64,000 nt of DNA from VXLM01 sp965242665 (GTDB taxonomy: Bacteria; Chloroflexota; Dehalococcoidia; Lucifugimonadales; VXLM01). The notes under the pieces are model-generated. The model was not told where the DNA came from. It saw only the letters and a list, made by a program, of their open reading frames with translations, and searched no databases. Both the position numbers and the translations under genes were made by a program. The stretch covers positions 2,914,001-2,978,000 of the forward strand of contig OZ251484.1 of assembly GCA_965242665.1 (NCBI GenBank), given 5' to 3'. Of this stretch, positions 50,017-58,161 are shown piece after piece; position 1 is the stretch's first letter, and each line of letters starts with the position of its first letter.

Positions 50017-51307
50017 TCATACCCATGCGAACCCTTACCCCCCCCCCCCCCCCCGAATTTCCGTTCGCATCCTGCGCGTCGCCGGATGGAATCTATTGCT
50101 GATTATCGCGGGGTTAGTCGTCATTGCGGCTGTGGGGGAGGTCTACGTTCGTCTCTTCACACCCTTCCAAAGGAACATTCAACCGTCGATCTTCGTTCCT
50201 GGGGTCGGGGTCATCCATGAGCCCGGGGCCGAAAGCCGCTGGACGAATCATATAGACTACTGGATAATCTCCCGAGCCAATAGCTGGGGTTTTCTCGACC
50301 GTGAACCGATAAGCCCGGAGCGGGCCGCGGAGAGTTGTCACGTCACGATAATTGGAGACTCGTTTGTGGAGGCGAGGGAAGTTTCTATAGCCGACAAGGT
50401 GCAAGTGCAGCTCGATGAACTGGCTGCGGGGGAGTTGCCCGAGCTGGATGTCACCACCTCGGGGTTTGGGATTCGCGGCTCTGCTCATATCAATCAGCTG
50501 CCCCTCTATGACCGCTACGTAAGTCAGCTCAGTCCGAAACTGCTGGTGATCGTATTTACGTGGAATGACTTGTGGGGCAGCTCTCCGGTGTTGTCTGCTC
50601 TGTACTTTGGATATGATCCGGATCGTGCGCCGTATGTCTTTGCGGAACGGGCTGCGGACGGAACGATGAAGTTGCGTCCGCCCAGCCCGGACTATGAGCC
50701 GTTGCTGGGTCTTTCGGAGCGGACATGGCTCTCCCGCGCGCTTGGGTCTTTGTCGTGGAGTGAGTTTGCTGCGTGGTTGGGTCGGAAACTGCCAGGAAGC
50801 GTTACGGAATCCTCGAGCTTCCGGAATGTGATGTTGTCACGGATGGAAATTTTAAAGGGGCGTCCTGGCTATGAGACCATTCACGATGGCTGGACGTCTG
50901 CAAATAAGGGGCAATTTCAGTCGATGGTGGTTTGGGAAGACCCGCCGCCGGTTTTCCGCGAGGGGCCGGCCTTCGCCGAGTTTGCTTTGGATGAGTTCAT
51001 GGAGCGGGCCGGACGTGACGGCGCGGCGCTCGTCATTCTTGCTACGCATCTGATGGGCGACCGGAATAGCCGTCCCTGGCTTCTTCTGAATGAGATGGCT
51101 ACTTCGCGCGGCATCCCACTCATAAATCTGCATGAGTACATCATCGCCCAAGGCGCGACCATCGGCAACGCCCAGTTCTCCTGGGACCATCATTGGAATG
51201 CGGCCGGACACCAATGGGCCGCAGAGGCGCTGCTGGAGCATCTGAAGGAGAACCAGGAAATCTGTGATACTATTGACCAGGCTGATGCGGAGCACACTCG
51301 GTCTTGA
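50006..51307 (+). CDS. SGNH hydrolase-like membrane-anchored protein, copy 3 (ATG out of frame, TTG in frame)
   Basis: 433 residues if started at the TTG at 50006 (LRTDHTHANPYPPPPPRISV); in-frame ATG 49988 and GTG 49967 are alternatives. The usual ATG (50025) is out of frame with the body because the tract has 17 C, and would give only MRTLTPPPPPEFPFAS plus a few residues. Anchor LLLIIAGLVVIAAVGEVYVRLF; SGNH motifs GDSFVEAREV, FGIRGSAHINQLP, FTWNDLWG, WDHHWNAAGHQWAAEALLEHL. The body resembles copies 1 and 6. Which initiation codon is used is unknown. Confidence 0.75.
   Translation: MRTDHTHANPYPPPPPRISVRILRVAGWNLLLIIAGLVVIAAVGEVYVRLFTPFQRNIQPSIFVPGVGVIHEPGAESRWTNHIDYWIISRANSWGFLDREPISPERAAESCHVTIIGDSFVEAREVSIADKVQVQLDELAAGELPELDVTTSGFGIRGSAHINQLPLYDRYVSQLSPKLLVIVFTWNDLWGSSPVLSALYFGYDPDRAPYVFAERAADGTMKLRPPSPDYEPLLGLSERTWLSRALGSLSWSEFAAWLGRKLPGSVTESSSFRNVMLSRMEILKGRPGYETIHDGWTSANKGQFQSMVVWEDPPPVFREGPAFAEFALDEFMERAGRDGAALVILATHLMGDRNSRPWLLLNEMATSRGIPLINLHEYIIAQGATIGNAQFSWDHHWNAAGHQWAAEALLEHLKENQEICDTIDQADAEHTRS
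50038..50054 (+). repeat. Poly-C tract, 17 C (SGNH copy 3)
   Basis: Longest tract in the array. 17 is 2 modulo 3, which puts the TTG frame, not the ATG frame, through to the body. Confidence 0.88.
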
Positions 51308-51322
51308 GAACTGACCATACCC

Positions 51323-52597
51323 ATGCGAACCTTTACCCGCCTCCGAATTTCTGTCCGCATCCTGCGCGTCGCCGCATGGAATCTCTTGCTGATTATCGCG
51401 GGGCTAGTCGTCATTGCGGCTGTGGGGGAGGTCTACGTTCGTCTGTCCTCGCCTTTTGAGAAGAGAGACTATGCTCCGGGTCACTTCGTGCCTGGAGTGG
51501 GATTGATCTACGAGCCGGGAGGCGAACACCGTTGGACGAACTATCGGGACTTTTGGAACATCTCCCGAGCCAACAGCCGGGGTTTTCTCGACCGCGAACC
51601 GATGAGTCTGGAACGGGCCACGGAGAGTTGTCACGTCACGATCATCGGAGACTCGTTCATTGCCGCTCGGCAAGTTCCCGTATCGGACAAGGTGCAGGTG
51701 CGGCTCGAGGAACTGGCTGCGGAGGATCTGCCCGAACTAGATATCACCACCTCGGCGTTTGGGATTCACAATACAGCGCAGGTCAATCAGCTGCCCATCT
51801 ACGACCGCTACGCAAGTCGACTCAGCCCGAAGATGCTGGTGCTGGTATTTACCGACAATGACTTGTATGGCAGCTCTGCGGCGTTGGTTGCTCTGCGTCA
51901 CGGATGGGATCCGGATCGTGCGCCGTATGCCTTCCTGGAACGGGCAGTGGATGGAACGATGAGGTTGCGTCCGCCCAGTCCGGACTACAATCTACTTTTG
52001 GTCGACAACCGTACATGGATTTCTCGCATGCTCGGGTCTTTGCGGTGGAGCGAGTTTGCGGTGTGGTTGGAGCGGAAGCTTCCGAGGAGCATTACGCGGT
52101 CTGCGAGCTTCCGGAATGTGCTGGCGTCGCGGGTGGAAATCTTGAAGCGGCGTCCTCGCTATGCAACCATTCACGACGGCTGGACATCTGCGAACGCGGG
52201 GCAGTTGGAGGGGATGGTAATTCAGGAAGACCCGCCGCCGGTTTTCCGCGAGGGGCCGGCCTTCGCCGGATTTGCCCTGGATGAGTTCATGGAGCGTGCC
52301 AGACGCGACGGCGCAGACATCGTCATTCTTGCTACGCATCTGATGGGCGACCGGAACACGCGTCATTCGGTTCTTCTGGATGAGATCGTCGTGCCGCGCG
52401 GCATCCCGGTCATAAACCTGCATGAATACATCATCGACCAGGGCGCGACCATCGGAAACGCCCATTTCGTTGGCGACCTCCACTGGAACCCTGACGGCCA
52501 CCGATGGGCCGCGGAGGCGCTGCTGGAGCATCTGAAAGAGAACCCGGAAATCTGCGATGCCGCCGATTCGGTCGATTTGGAGCACACTCGGTCTTGA
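51323..52597 (+). CDS. SGNH hydrolase-like membrane-anchored protein, copy 4 (tract interrupted)
   Basis: 424 residues from the ATG at 51323, 15 nt after the copy 3 stop. Start region MRTFTRLRISVRILR is encoded by ACCCGCCTCCGA, so the C-run is broken and the frame is fixed ON. Anchor LLLIIAGLVVIAAVGEVYVRL, then the divergent SSPFEKRDYAPGHF segment shared in part with copy 7. SGNH motifs: GDSFIAARQVP, FGIHNTAQVNQLP, FTDNDLYG, GDLHWNPDGHRWAAEALLEHL. Its stop TGA overlaps the candidate TTG start of copy 5. Confidence 0.87.
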   Translation: MRTFTRLRISVRILRVAAWNLLLIIAGLVVIAAVGEVYVRLSSPFEKRDYAPGHFVPGVGLIYEPGGEHRWTNYRDFWNISRANSRGFLDREPMSLERATESCHVTIIGDSFIAARQVPVSDKVQVRLEELAAEDLPELDITTSAFGIHNTAQVNQLPIYDRYASRLSPKMLVLVFTDNDLYGSSAALVALRHGWDPDRAPYAFLERAVDGTMRLRPPSPDYNLLLVDNRTWISRMLGSLRWSEFAVWLERKLPRSITRSASFRNVLASRVEILKRRPRYATIHDGWTSANAGQLEGMVIQEDPPPVFREGPAFAGFALDEFMERARRDGADIVILATHLMGDRNTRHSVLLDEIVVPRGIPVINLHEYIIDQGATIGNAHFVGDLHWNPDGHRWAAEALLEHLKENPEICDAADSVDLEHTRS

Positions 52598-53892
52598 GAA
52601 CTGACCATACCCATGCAAATCCTTACCCCCCCCCCCCCCGAATTTACGTTCGCATCCTGCGTGTCGCCTGTTGGAATATGTTGTTCGTCATCGCCGGCTT
52701 GGTCCTGATTGCAATTGCGGGGGAGATCTATGTCCGTGTAACTACTCCCTTCGAACGCAGATTCGTTCGCACACGCTTCGTCCCCGATGTCGGTGTCATC
52801 TATGAGCCTGGGGCCGAGCATCGTTGGACGAATTACCGAGACTTTTGGACAATATCCCGCTCCAACAGCTGGGGTTTTCTCGACCGCGAACCCATCAGCC
52901 CGGAGCGGGCGGCCGAGAGCTGCCACATCACGATCATCGGAGATTCGTTTGTGGACGCCCGGGAAGTTCCCATATCCGACAAGATGGGGGTGCAGTTGGA
53001 GGAGTTGGCGGCGCAGGAGTTGCCCGGCTTGGATGTTACGACGTCGGCATTTGGATTTCACGGCACCGCGCAGGTCAATCAACTGCCCTTCTACGACCAC
53101 TACGCCCGGCATCTCAGCCCGAAACTGCTAGTCATGGTGTTCGTTCGCAATGACTTCCTTGGCAACTCTGGGGTCTTGGTCGAGAATAGGAGATGGGACC
53201 CGGACCATGCGCCCTATGCCTTTCTGGAACGGGCCGCTGACGGAACGATAAGACTGAGCCCGCCTGACCCTCGTTGGGAGGAGTTTCTGTTCCCCAGCAA
53301 CAAGACATGGATCACTCGCAGCCTCGGATTCTTCCGTTGGAGTGAATTCGCTGCGTGGTTGCATAGAAAGATGCCTCCCCATATCATGTGGTCCGGAGAA
53401 CATTCGCGCAGGTCGCGGATCGAGGCGCTGAGTCTGCGCCCTGGCTATGAGTACATTGTCGATGGTTGGGATCCGAGTACGTCCAGTGCGCCGATGAAGA
53501 TGCTCGATATATTGTTGGGGGACGATCCGCCGCCGGTTTTCCGCGAGGCGCTCGAATTCGTCGAGTTCACGCTGCGGCAGTTCCGCCAGCGCACAGACCT
53601 GGACGGCGGTTCGATGGTCATCCTGTCCACGCATGATATGGGTGACGGCAACAGTGAGTATTCCGTTCTCTTGAAAGAAATAGCTGGGCGACTAGGAATC
53701 CCGGTAATCAGCCAGTACGACTACATCGTCTCACAGGGAGGCAGGACCGATGATGCAACCTTCCAGCACGAATGGCACTGGAACGCGGCCGGCCACCAGT
53801 GGGCCGCGGAAGCGCTGCTGGAGTACCTGAAGGAGAACCAGGAAATTTGCGATGCCGCCCATTCGGTCGATTTGGAGCGCACTCGGTCTTGA
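52594..53892 (+). CDS. SGNH hydrolase-like membrane-anchored protein, copy 5 (ATG out of frame; catalytic Asp replaced by Glu)
   Basis: 432 residues if started at the TTG at 52594, which overlaps the TGA of copy 4 (TTGA). The ATG at 52613 is out of frame with the body because the tract has 14 C. This is the most divergent copy: anchor MLFVIAGLVLIAIAGEIYVRV and FERRFVRTRF after it. GDSFVDAREVP and FGFHGTAQVNQLP are kept and the Asn block is FVRNDFLG. The Asp-His block reads QHEWHWNAAGH, i.e. Glu where the other six copies have Asp before HW. Activity may be altered. Confidence 0.75.
   Translation: MRTDHTHANPYPPPPRIYVRILRVACWNMLFVIAGLVLIAIAGEIYVRVTTPFERRFVRTRFVPDVGVIYEPGAEHRWTNYRDFWTISRSNSWGFLDREPISPERAAESCHITIIGDSFVDAREVPISDKMGVQLEELAAQELPGLDVTTSAFGFHGTAQVNQLPFYDHYARHLSPKLLVMVFVRNDFLGNSGVLVENRRWDPDHAPYAFLERAADGTIRLSPPDPRWEEFLFPSNKTWITRSLGFFRWSEFAAWLHRKMPPHIMWSGEHSRRSRIEALSLRPGYEYIVDGWDPSTSSAPMKMLDILLGDDPPPVFREALEFVEFTLRQFRQRTDLDGGSMVILSTHDMGDGNSEYSVLLKEIAGRLGIPVISQYDYIVSQGGRTDDATFQHEWHWNAAGHQWAAEALLEYLKENQEICDAAHSVDLERTRS
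52626..52639 (+). repeat. Poly-C tract, 14 C (SGNH copy 5)
   Basis: 14 C is 2 modulo 3, so the TTG frame is open and the ATG frame is closed. Confidence 0.88.
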
Positions 53893-53917
53893 GAACTGAC
53901 CATACCCTGAACCCTTA

Positions 53918-53929
53918 CCCCCCCCCCCC
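53918..53929 (+). repeat. Poly-C tract, 12 C (SGNH copy 6)
   Basis: 12 C. The ATG is missing as in copy 1 (ACCCTGAACCC), so the ATG frame meets TGA instead; the TTG frame is not open at this length. Confidence 0.85.
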
Positions 53930-53970
53930 GAATTTCTGTTCGCATCCTACGCGTCGTTGCATGGAATCTC

Positions 53971-55188
53971 TTGCTGATTATCGCGGGGCTAGTCGTCATT
54001 GCGGCTGTGGGGGAGGTCTACGTTCGTCTCTTCACACCTTTCCAAAGGAACATTCAACCGTCGCACTTCGTTCCTGGGGTCGGGGTCATCCATGAGCCCG
54101 GGGCCGAAAGCCGCTGGACGGATCATCGGGACTACTGGATCATCTCCCGAGCTAATAGCTGGGGTTTTCTCGACCGTGAACTGATAAGCTCGGAGCGGGC
54201 GGCGGAGAGTTGCCATATCACGATAATTGGAGACTCGTTTGTGGAGGCGAGGGAAGTTTCTATAGCCGACAAGGTGCAAGTGCGGCTTGAGGAACTGGCT
54301 GCGCGGGAGTTGCCCGACCTGGATGTCACCACCTCGGGGTTTGGGATTCACAGTACGGCACAGGTCAATCAGCTGCCGCTCTACGACCGCTACGCAAGTC
54401 AGATCAGTCCGAAACTGCTAGTGCTAGTATTTACGCGGAATGACTTGTGGGGCAGCTCTCCGGTGTTGTCTGCTCTGTACTTTGGATATGATCCGGATCG
54501 TGCGCCGTATGTCTTTGCGGAACGGGCTCCGGATGGAACGATGAAGTTGCGTTCGCCCAGCCCGGACTACGAGCCGTTGCTGGGGATCGACGGACGAACA
54601 TGGCTATCGCGCGCCCTCGGGTCTTTGCGGTGGAGCGAGTTTGCGGCGTGGTTGGATCGGAAACTGCCGACAAGCCTCACACGTGCTGCGGTCTTCCGGT
54701 ATGTGATGTTGTCGCGGGCGGAAGTCTTGCAGGGCCGCCCTGGATATGAGACCATTCACGATGGGTGGGTATCTATGAACAGGGGGCAATTCCGGTCGAT
54801 GGTGGTTTGGGAAGACCCGCCGCCGGTTTTCCGCGAGGGGCCGGCCTTCGCCGGATTTGCCCTGGACGAGTTCGTGGAGCGGGCTGGACGTGACGGCGCG
54901 GCGCTCGTCATCCTTGCTACACATAGGATGGGCGACCGGAACAGCCGTCGCTGGCTTCTTCTGGATGAGATGGCAGCTATGCGCGGCATCCCAATCATAA
55001 ATCAGTCTGAATACATCGTCGCCCAGGGCGCGACTTTCAGAGACGCCCAATTCGCCCGTGATTGGCATTGGAACGCAGTCGGCCACCAGTGGGCCGCGGA
55101 AGCGCTGTGGGAGTACATGAAGCAGAATCGGGAAATCTGCGCTGCCGTCGACCCGGTCGATGCGGAGCCCCCCCGTCTTGAGAACTGA
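53971..55188 (+). CDS. SGNH hydrolase-like membrane-anchored protein, copy 6 (normal start codon lost)
   Basis: 405 residues if begun at the internal TTG at 53971; the body is intact (LLIIAGLVVIAAVGEVYVRLF anchor; GDSFVEAREV; FGIHSTAQVNQLP; FTRNDLWG; ARDWHWNAVGHQWAAEAL). Same ATG-destroying change as copy 1, and long stretches nearly identical to it (e.g. RWLLLDEMAAMRGIPIINQS), so the two are recent duplicates or a product of gene conversion. The C-terminus ends DAEPPRLEN. It is likely silent at the present tract length unless an internal start is used. Confidence 0.75.
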   Translation: MLIIAGLVVIAAVGEVYVRLFTPFQRNIQPSHFVPGVGVIHEPGAESRWTDHRDYWIISRANSWGFLDRELISSERAAESCHITIIGDSFVEAREVSIADKVQVRLEELAARELPDLDVTTSGFGIHSTAQVNQLPLYDRYASQISPKLLVLVFTRNDLWGSSPVLSALYFGYDPDRAPYVFAERAPDGTMKLRSPSPDYEPLLGIDGRTWLSRALGSLRWSEFAAWLDRKLPTSLTRAAVFRYVMLSRAEVLQGRPGYETIHDGWVSMNRGQFRSMVVWEDPPPVFREGPAFAGFALDEFVERAGRDGAALVILATHRMGDRNSRRWLLLDEMAAMRGIPIINQSEYIVAQGATFRDAQFARDWHWNAVGHQWAAEALWEYMKQNREICAAVDPVDAEPPRLEN

Positions 55189-55196
55189 CCATACCT

Positions 55197-56435
55197 ATGC
55201 GAACCCTTACCCACTCTCGAATTCGCGTTCGTATCCTGCGCGTCGCCGCATGGAATCTCCTGCTGGTCATCGCGGGTCTAATCTTCATTGCAGCGGTCGG
55301 GGAGGCCTACGTTCGTCTGTCCTCGCCGTTCGAGAGGAGGGATGTTAGCCTCACGCACTTCGTGCCTGGGGTTGGATTGATCTACGAACCGGGGGGCGAA
55401 GACCGCGACACGAACTATCTGGACTACTGGACAATCTCCCGAGCCAATAGCTGGGGTTTTCTCGATCGCGAACCCATAAGCCCGGAGCGTGCCGCGGAGA
55501 GTTGTCACGTCACGATCATCGGAGACTCATTCGTTGCTGCGCGGGAAGTTCCCGTATCGGACAAGGTGCAGGTGCGGCTTGAGGAACTGGCTGCGCGGGA
55601 ATTGCCCGAACTGGATGTCACCACCTCGGGGTTTGGGGTTCACGGTACGGCGCAGGTCAATCAGCTGCCGTTCTACGACCGCTACGCACGGCGACTGAGC
55701 CCGAAACTGCTGGCGCTCGTATTTACGACGAATGACATGTGGGGCAACTCTGCGACGTTGGCCGCTCTGCGGCACGGATGGGATCCGGATCGTCCGCCGT
55801 ATGCCTTCTTGGAACGGGTGGCGGACGGAACGATGAAGTTGCGTCCGCCCAGTCCGCACCACAGGCCATTCCTGGTCGACAACCGAACATGGGTCTCTCG
55901 CACGCTCTTGTCTTTGCGGTGGAGCGAATTCGCGGCGTGGTTGGAGCGGAAACTTCCAAGAAGCGTTACGCGGCGTGCGACTTTCCGGAATGTGCTGTCG
56001 TGGCGGGTTGAAATCTTGAAGCGCCGTCCTGGCCATGAGGCCATTGACGATGGCTGGACACCTGCGAGCGTGGGGCAGTTTGAAAAGATGGTGATTCGGG
56101 AAGACCCGCCGCCGGTTTTCCGCGAGGGTCCAGAGTTTGTCGGATTCGCTTTGGATGAGTTCGCAGAGCGCGCCAGACGGGACGGCGCTGATCTCGTCAT
56201 TCTTGCTACGCACGTGATGGGCGACCGGAACACCCAGCATTCGATTCGTCTGAGCGAGATGGCAGCCCCGCGCGGCATCCCAGTCCTGAATCTGCATGAA
56301 TACATCATCGCCCAGGGCGCCGCTATCGGAAACGCCCATTTCCCCAACGATGGCCACTGGGACCCTGACGGCCATCGTTGGGCCGCGGAGGCGCTGTTGG
56401 AGTACCTGAAGGAGAACCAGGAAATCTGCGGCTAG
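55197..56435 (+). CDS. SGNH hydrolase-like membrane-anchored protein, copy 7 (no tract)
   Basis: 412 residues from the ATG at 55197, 8 nt after the copy 6 stop. MRTLTHSRIRVRILRVAAW: the C-run is replaced by CACTCTCGA, so expression from this ATG is locked in frame. Anchor LLLVIAGLIFIAAVGEAYVRL and SSPFERRDVSLTHF as in copy 4. SGNH motifs: GDSFVAAREVP, FGVHGTAQVNQLP, FTTNDMWG, NDGHWDPDGHRWAAEALLEYL. Last gene of the array, followed by the third copy of the repeated promoter. Confidence 0.88.
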   Translation: MRTLTHSRIRVRILRVAAWNLLLVIAGLIFIAAVGEAYVRLSSPFERRDVSLTHFVPGVGLIYEPGGEDRDTNYLDYWTISRANSWGFLDREPISPERAAESCHVTIIGDSFVAAREVPVSDKVQVRLEELAARELPELDVTTSGFGVHGTAQVNQLPFYDRYARRLSPKLLALVFTTNDMWGNSATLAALRHGWDPDRPPYAFLERVADGTMKLRPPSPHHRPFLVDNRTWVSRTLLSLRWSEFAAWLERKLPRSVTRRATFRNVLSWRVEILKRRPGHEAIDDGWTPASVGQFEKMVIREDPPPVFREGPEFVGFALDEFAERARRDGADLVILATHVMGDRNTQHSIRLSEMAAPRGIPVLNLHEYIIAQGAAIGNAHFPNDGHWDPDGHRWAAEALLEYLKENQEICG

Positions 56436-56486
56436 GGATATTGGCCGCGGCGCGATGAATCGAACGAGACCGGCGGTCGGTTCATG

Positions 56487-56515
56487 TTGACGGGTGTTCG
56501 TCCGGGTGCTACACT
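56487..56515 (+). promoter_or_regulatory. Repeated promoter, copy 3 of 3 (upstream of cupredoxin gene)
   Basis: TTGACG (56487-56492), 17-bp spacer, TACACT (56510-56515), 75 bp before the cupredoxin ATG. This is probably the original location, later copied into the SGNH array. Confidence 0.65.
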
Positions 56516-56590
56516 TCTTCTATAAGAGTCAATGTCGTACCCCGCGCCCCGCACGGCTCGAAAACAGGCGGCAGCGCCAAGGAGAATCGA

Positions 56591-56977
56591 ATGCCCAGGT
56601 TGTTGCTATTGGCGGTTGCCCTGCTTGCCGCTGCTGCGTTCGGTTGCGGATTCTTCACCCCGGAGCCAACCCGGGTGCCTTCGACTCCAGTTCCAACCCT
56701 TCCGCCCGACGCGGAAGTCGAGGAAGTGGATATAGCGAATTTTCAGCTGGCGGATCTGGAAGTGAAAGCCGGGTCGGTCGTTATTTGGACGAATAGGGAT
56801 AGGACGCTCCACACGCTCACGCATGTTTCCGATGAGGGGGGCAGCGCTCTCTTCAACAGCGGGACGATTTCGCCGGGTGCGGGGTTCCGCTGGCACTTCA
56901 CTGATCCCGGAGTGTTCCAGTATCAGTGTCTCATCCATCCAGTCAACATGAAGGCAACGGTAACCGTCACGGAGTAG
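56591..56977 (+). CDS. Cupredoxin-domain lipoprotein (plastocyanin/azurin-like)
   Basis: 128 residues; AAGGAG upstream of the ATG. Signal MPRLLLLAVALLAAAAFGCG has a lipobox Cys, followed by a Pro/Thr linker (EPTRVPSTPVPTLPP). The cupredoxin fold has type-1 copper ligands: His in RTLHTLTH, then Cys, His and Met in QYQCLIHPVNM. It is a membrane-tethered periplasmic or extracytoplasmic electron carrier or copper-binding protein. The partner oxidoreductase is unknown. Confidence 0.92.
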   Translation: MPRLLLLAVALLAAAAFGCGFFTPEPTRVPSTPVPTLPPDAEVEEVDIANFQLADLEVKAGSVVIWTNRDRTLHTLTHVSDEGGSALFNSGTISPGAGFRWHFTDPGVFQYQCLIHPVNMKATVTVTE

Positions 56978-57040
56978 CTGCGCCCGACTGACCGCCGCGC
57001 GGGCGACCGGACAGCCTGGCGCGAGTGCTGCGCGCGCCGC

Positions 57041-57916
57041 TCAGATCGAGATGAGTTCGCCGCGCATGGCCCGCTCGACTTCGTTCTCCCTGCCGGCGAG
57101 GCGTTTGAGCGTTTCCTGGAACCGCCTGTTCATCTCAGGGCCTTGAAGGCTCATGTACTCGGATTCGAGGAATCGGGCGGCGTGCGTGGAAGGGGGCATG
57201 GGAATGTCGATCACCGCGGTCGAGATGCGGTCGTTGCCCCAGGCGTATTCCGCCGCCTCGCCTTTGTTGATGATGAGGTTCATGCCGACGTTCGCCTCGA
57301 CGATGGGCACTCCATTCTCTCTGGCGCGGGCCAACACTGTTTCGTTTTGCCCCCTCGACTTCGACCCGAACGAGGGGATCATGATGAACTGCGCCCCATC
57401 GAGTACCAGCGTTCGCACGATCATTGGGTTCCATCGGTCGTTGCAAATGACGAACCCGGCACGCCCGAACGGGGTGTCGAATGCGCGCAGCTTGGAGCCG
57501 ACGCGGTTGAATCTGCATGAATCGTCGGTTCCTTCTGCGAGTTGGGTCTTGTGATACCTGCCGCGGATTTCCCCCTCGCCGTCGATGAATACGGCGGAGT
57601 TGAACACGTCCCGTCCAATCCGCTCCGCGAATCCGAACGCGAGACATACGCCAAGCTCCATGGCGAGATTCCGGAATCGTCGAATGTAGGGGCCGTCGAT
57701 CGGTTCCGCGATTTCGAGCATGTCCGCCGCCGATTTCCTTCCCTCGACCACATCCATCACGACGTACCCCTCCAAGACCCCCTCGGTAGTCAAGATGATG
57801 TCCGGTCCCTGTGCGGCCGCCTCTCGGAAGAAGCGTTCCATGGCATCTGCGTTTCCGGGTTTGTCCCACTTCGTTGGCTTGAGGGAGATGGCAGCGACCT
57901 TGATTTGCTTGTACAC
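57041..57916 (-). CDS. Carbon-nitrogen hydrolase (nitrilase superfamily)
   Basis: 291 residues from the GTG at 57916, which has GAGGTGAT directly upstream; a GTG 9 nt earlier would place that ribosome site inside the coding sequence. The Glu-Lys-Cys triad is visible: Glu in ILTTEGVLEGY, Lys in GRYHKTQLAEG, Cys in GFVICNDRWNP. It would hydrolyse an amide, nitrile or N-carbamoyl group. Substrate unknown. It is convergent with the cupredoxin gene. Confidence 0.92.
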   Translation of the reverse strand: MYKQIKVAAISLKPTKWDKPGNADAMERFFREAAAQGPDIILTTEGVLEGYVVMDVVEGRKSAADMLEIAEPIDGPYIRRFRNLAMELGVCLAFGFAERIGRDVFNSAVFIDGEGEIRGRYHKTQLAEGTDDSCRFNRVGSKLRAFDTPFGRAGFVICNDRWNPMIVRTLVLDGAQFIMIPSFGSKSRGQNETVLARARENGVPIVEANVGMNLIINKGEAAEYAWGNDRISTAVIDIPMPPSTHAARFLESEYMSLQGPEMNRRFQETLKRLAGRENEVERAMRGELISI

Positions 57917-58161
57917 AGAGATCACCTCGCGTTTCGATATTTGATCATGCGCCGAGTCTTGGGCTTGAGGGAGTTGCTGGATCGCGTGCGGAGGCCGTCG
58001 ATTGGCTCCCCAGCCGTGCCGGTTGCTTGCCGTATGCGGTTTCGCCTAGCAATGACACGTTTCGCGCACGCGGCTCATGAGCCTCTTTGGAGACAGCGCT
58101 CTTTGGTGTGGATACCCCCTGCAATCGCTCGGAATCGTGCGCGGTCCGCATTCCATCTGCG

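Noticed and set aside
52504..52593. In-frame ATG at 52504 as the start of SGNH copy 5
   Set aside because: It lies well inside copy 4 in another frame and would add unrelated residues; the TTG overlapping the copy 4 stop is a simpler start.
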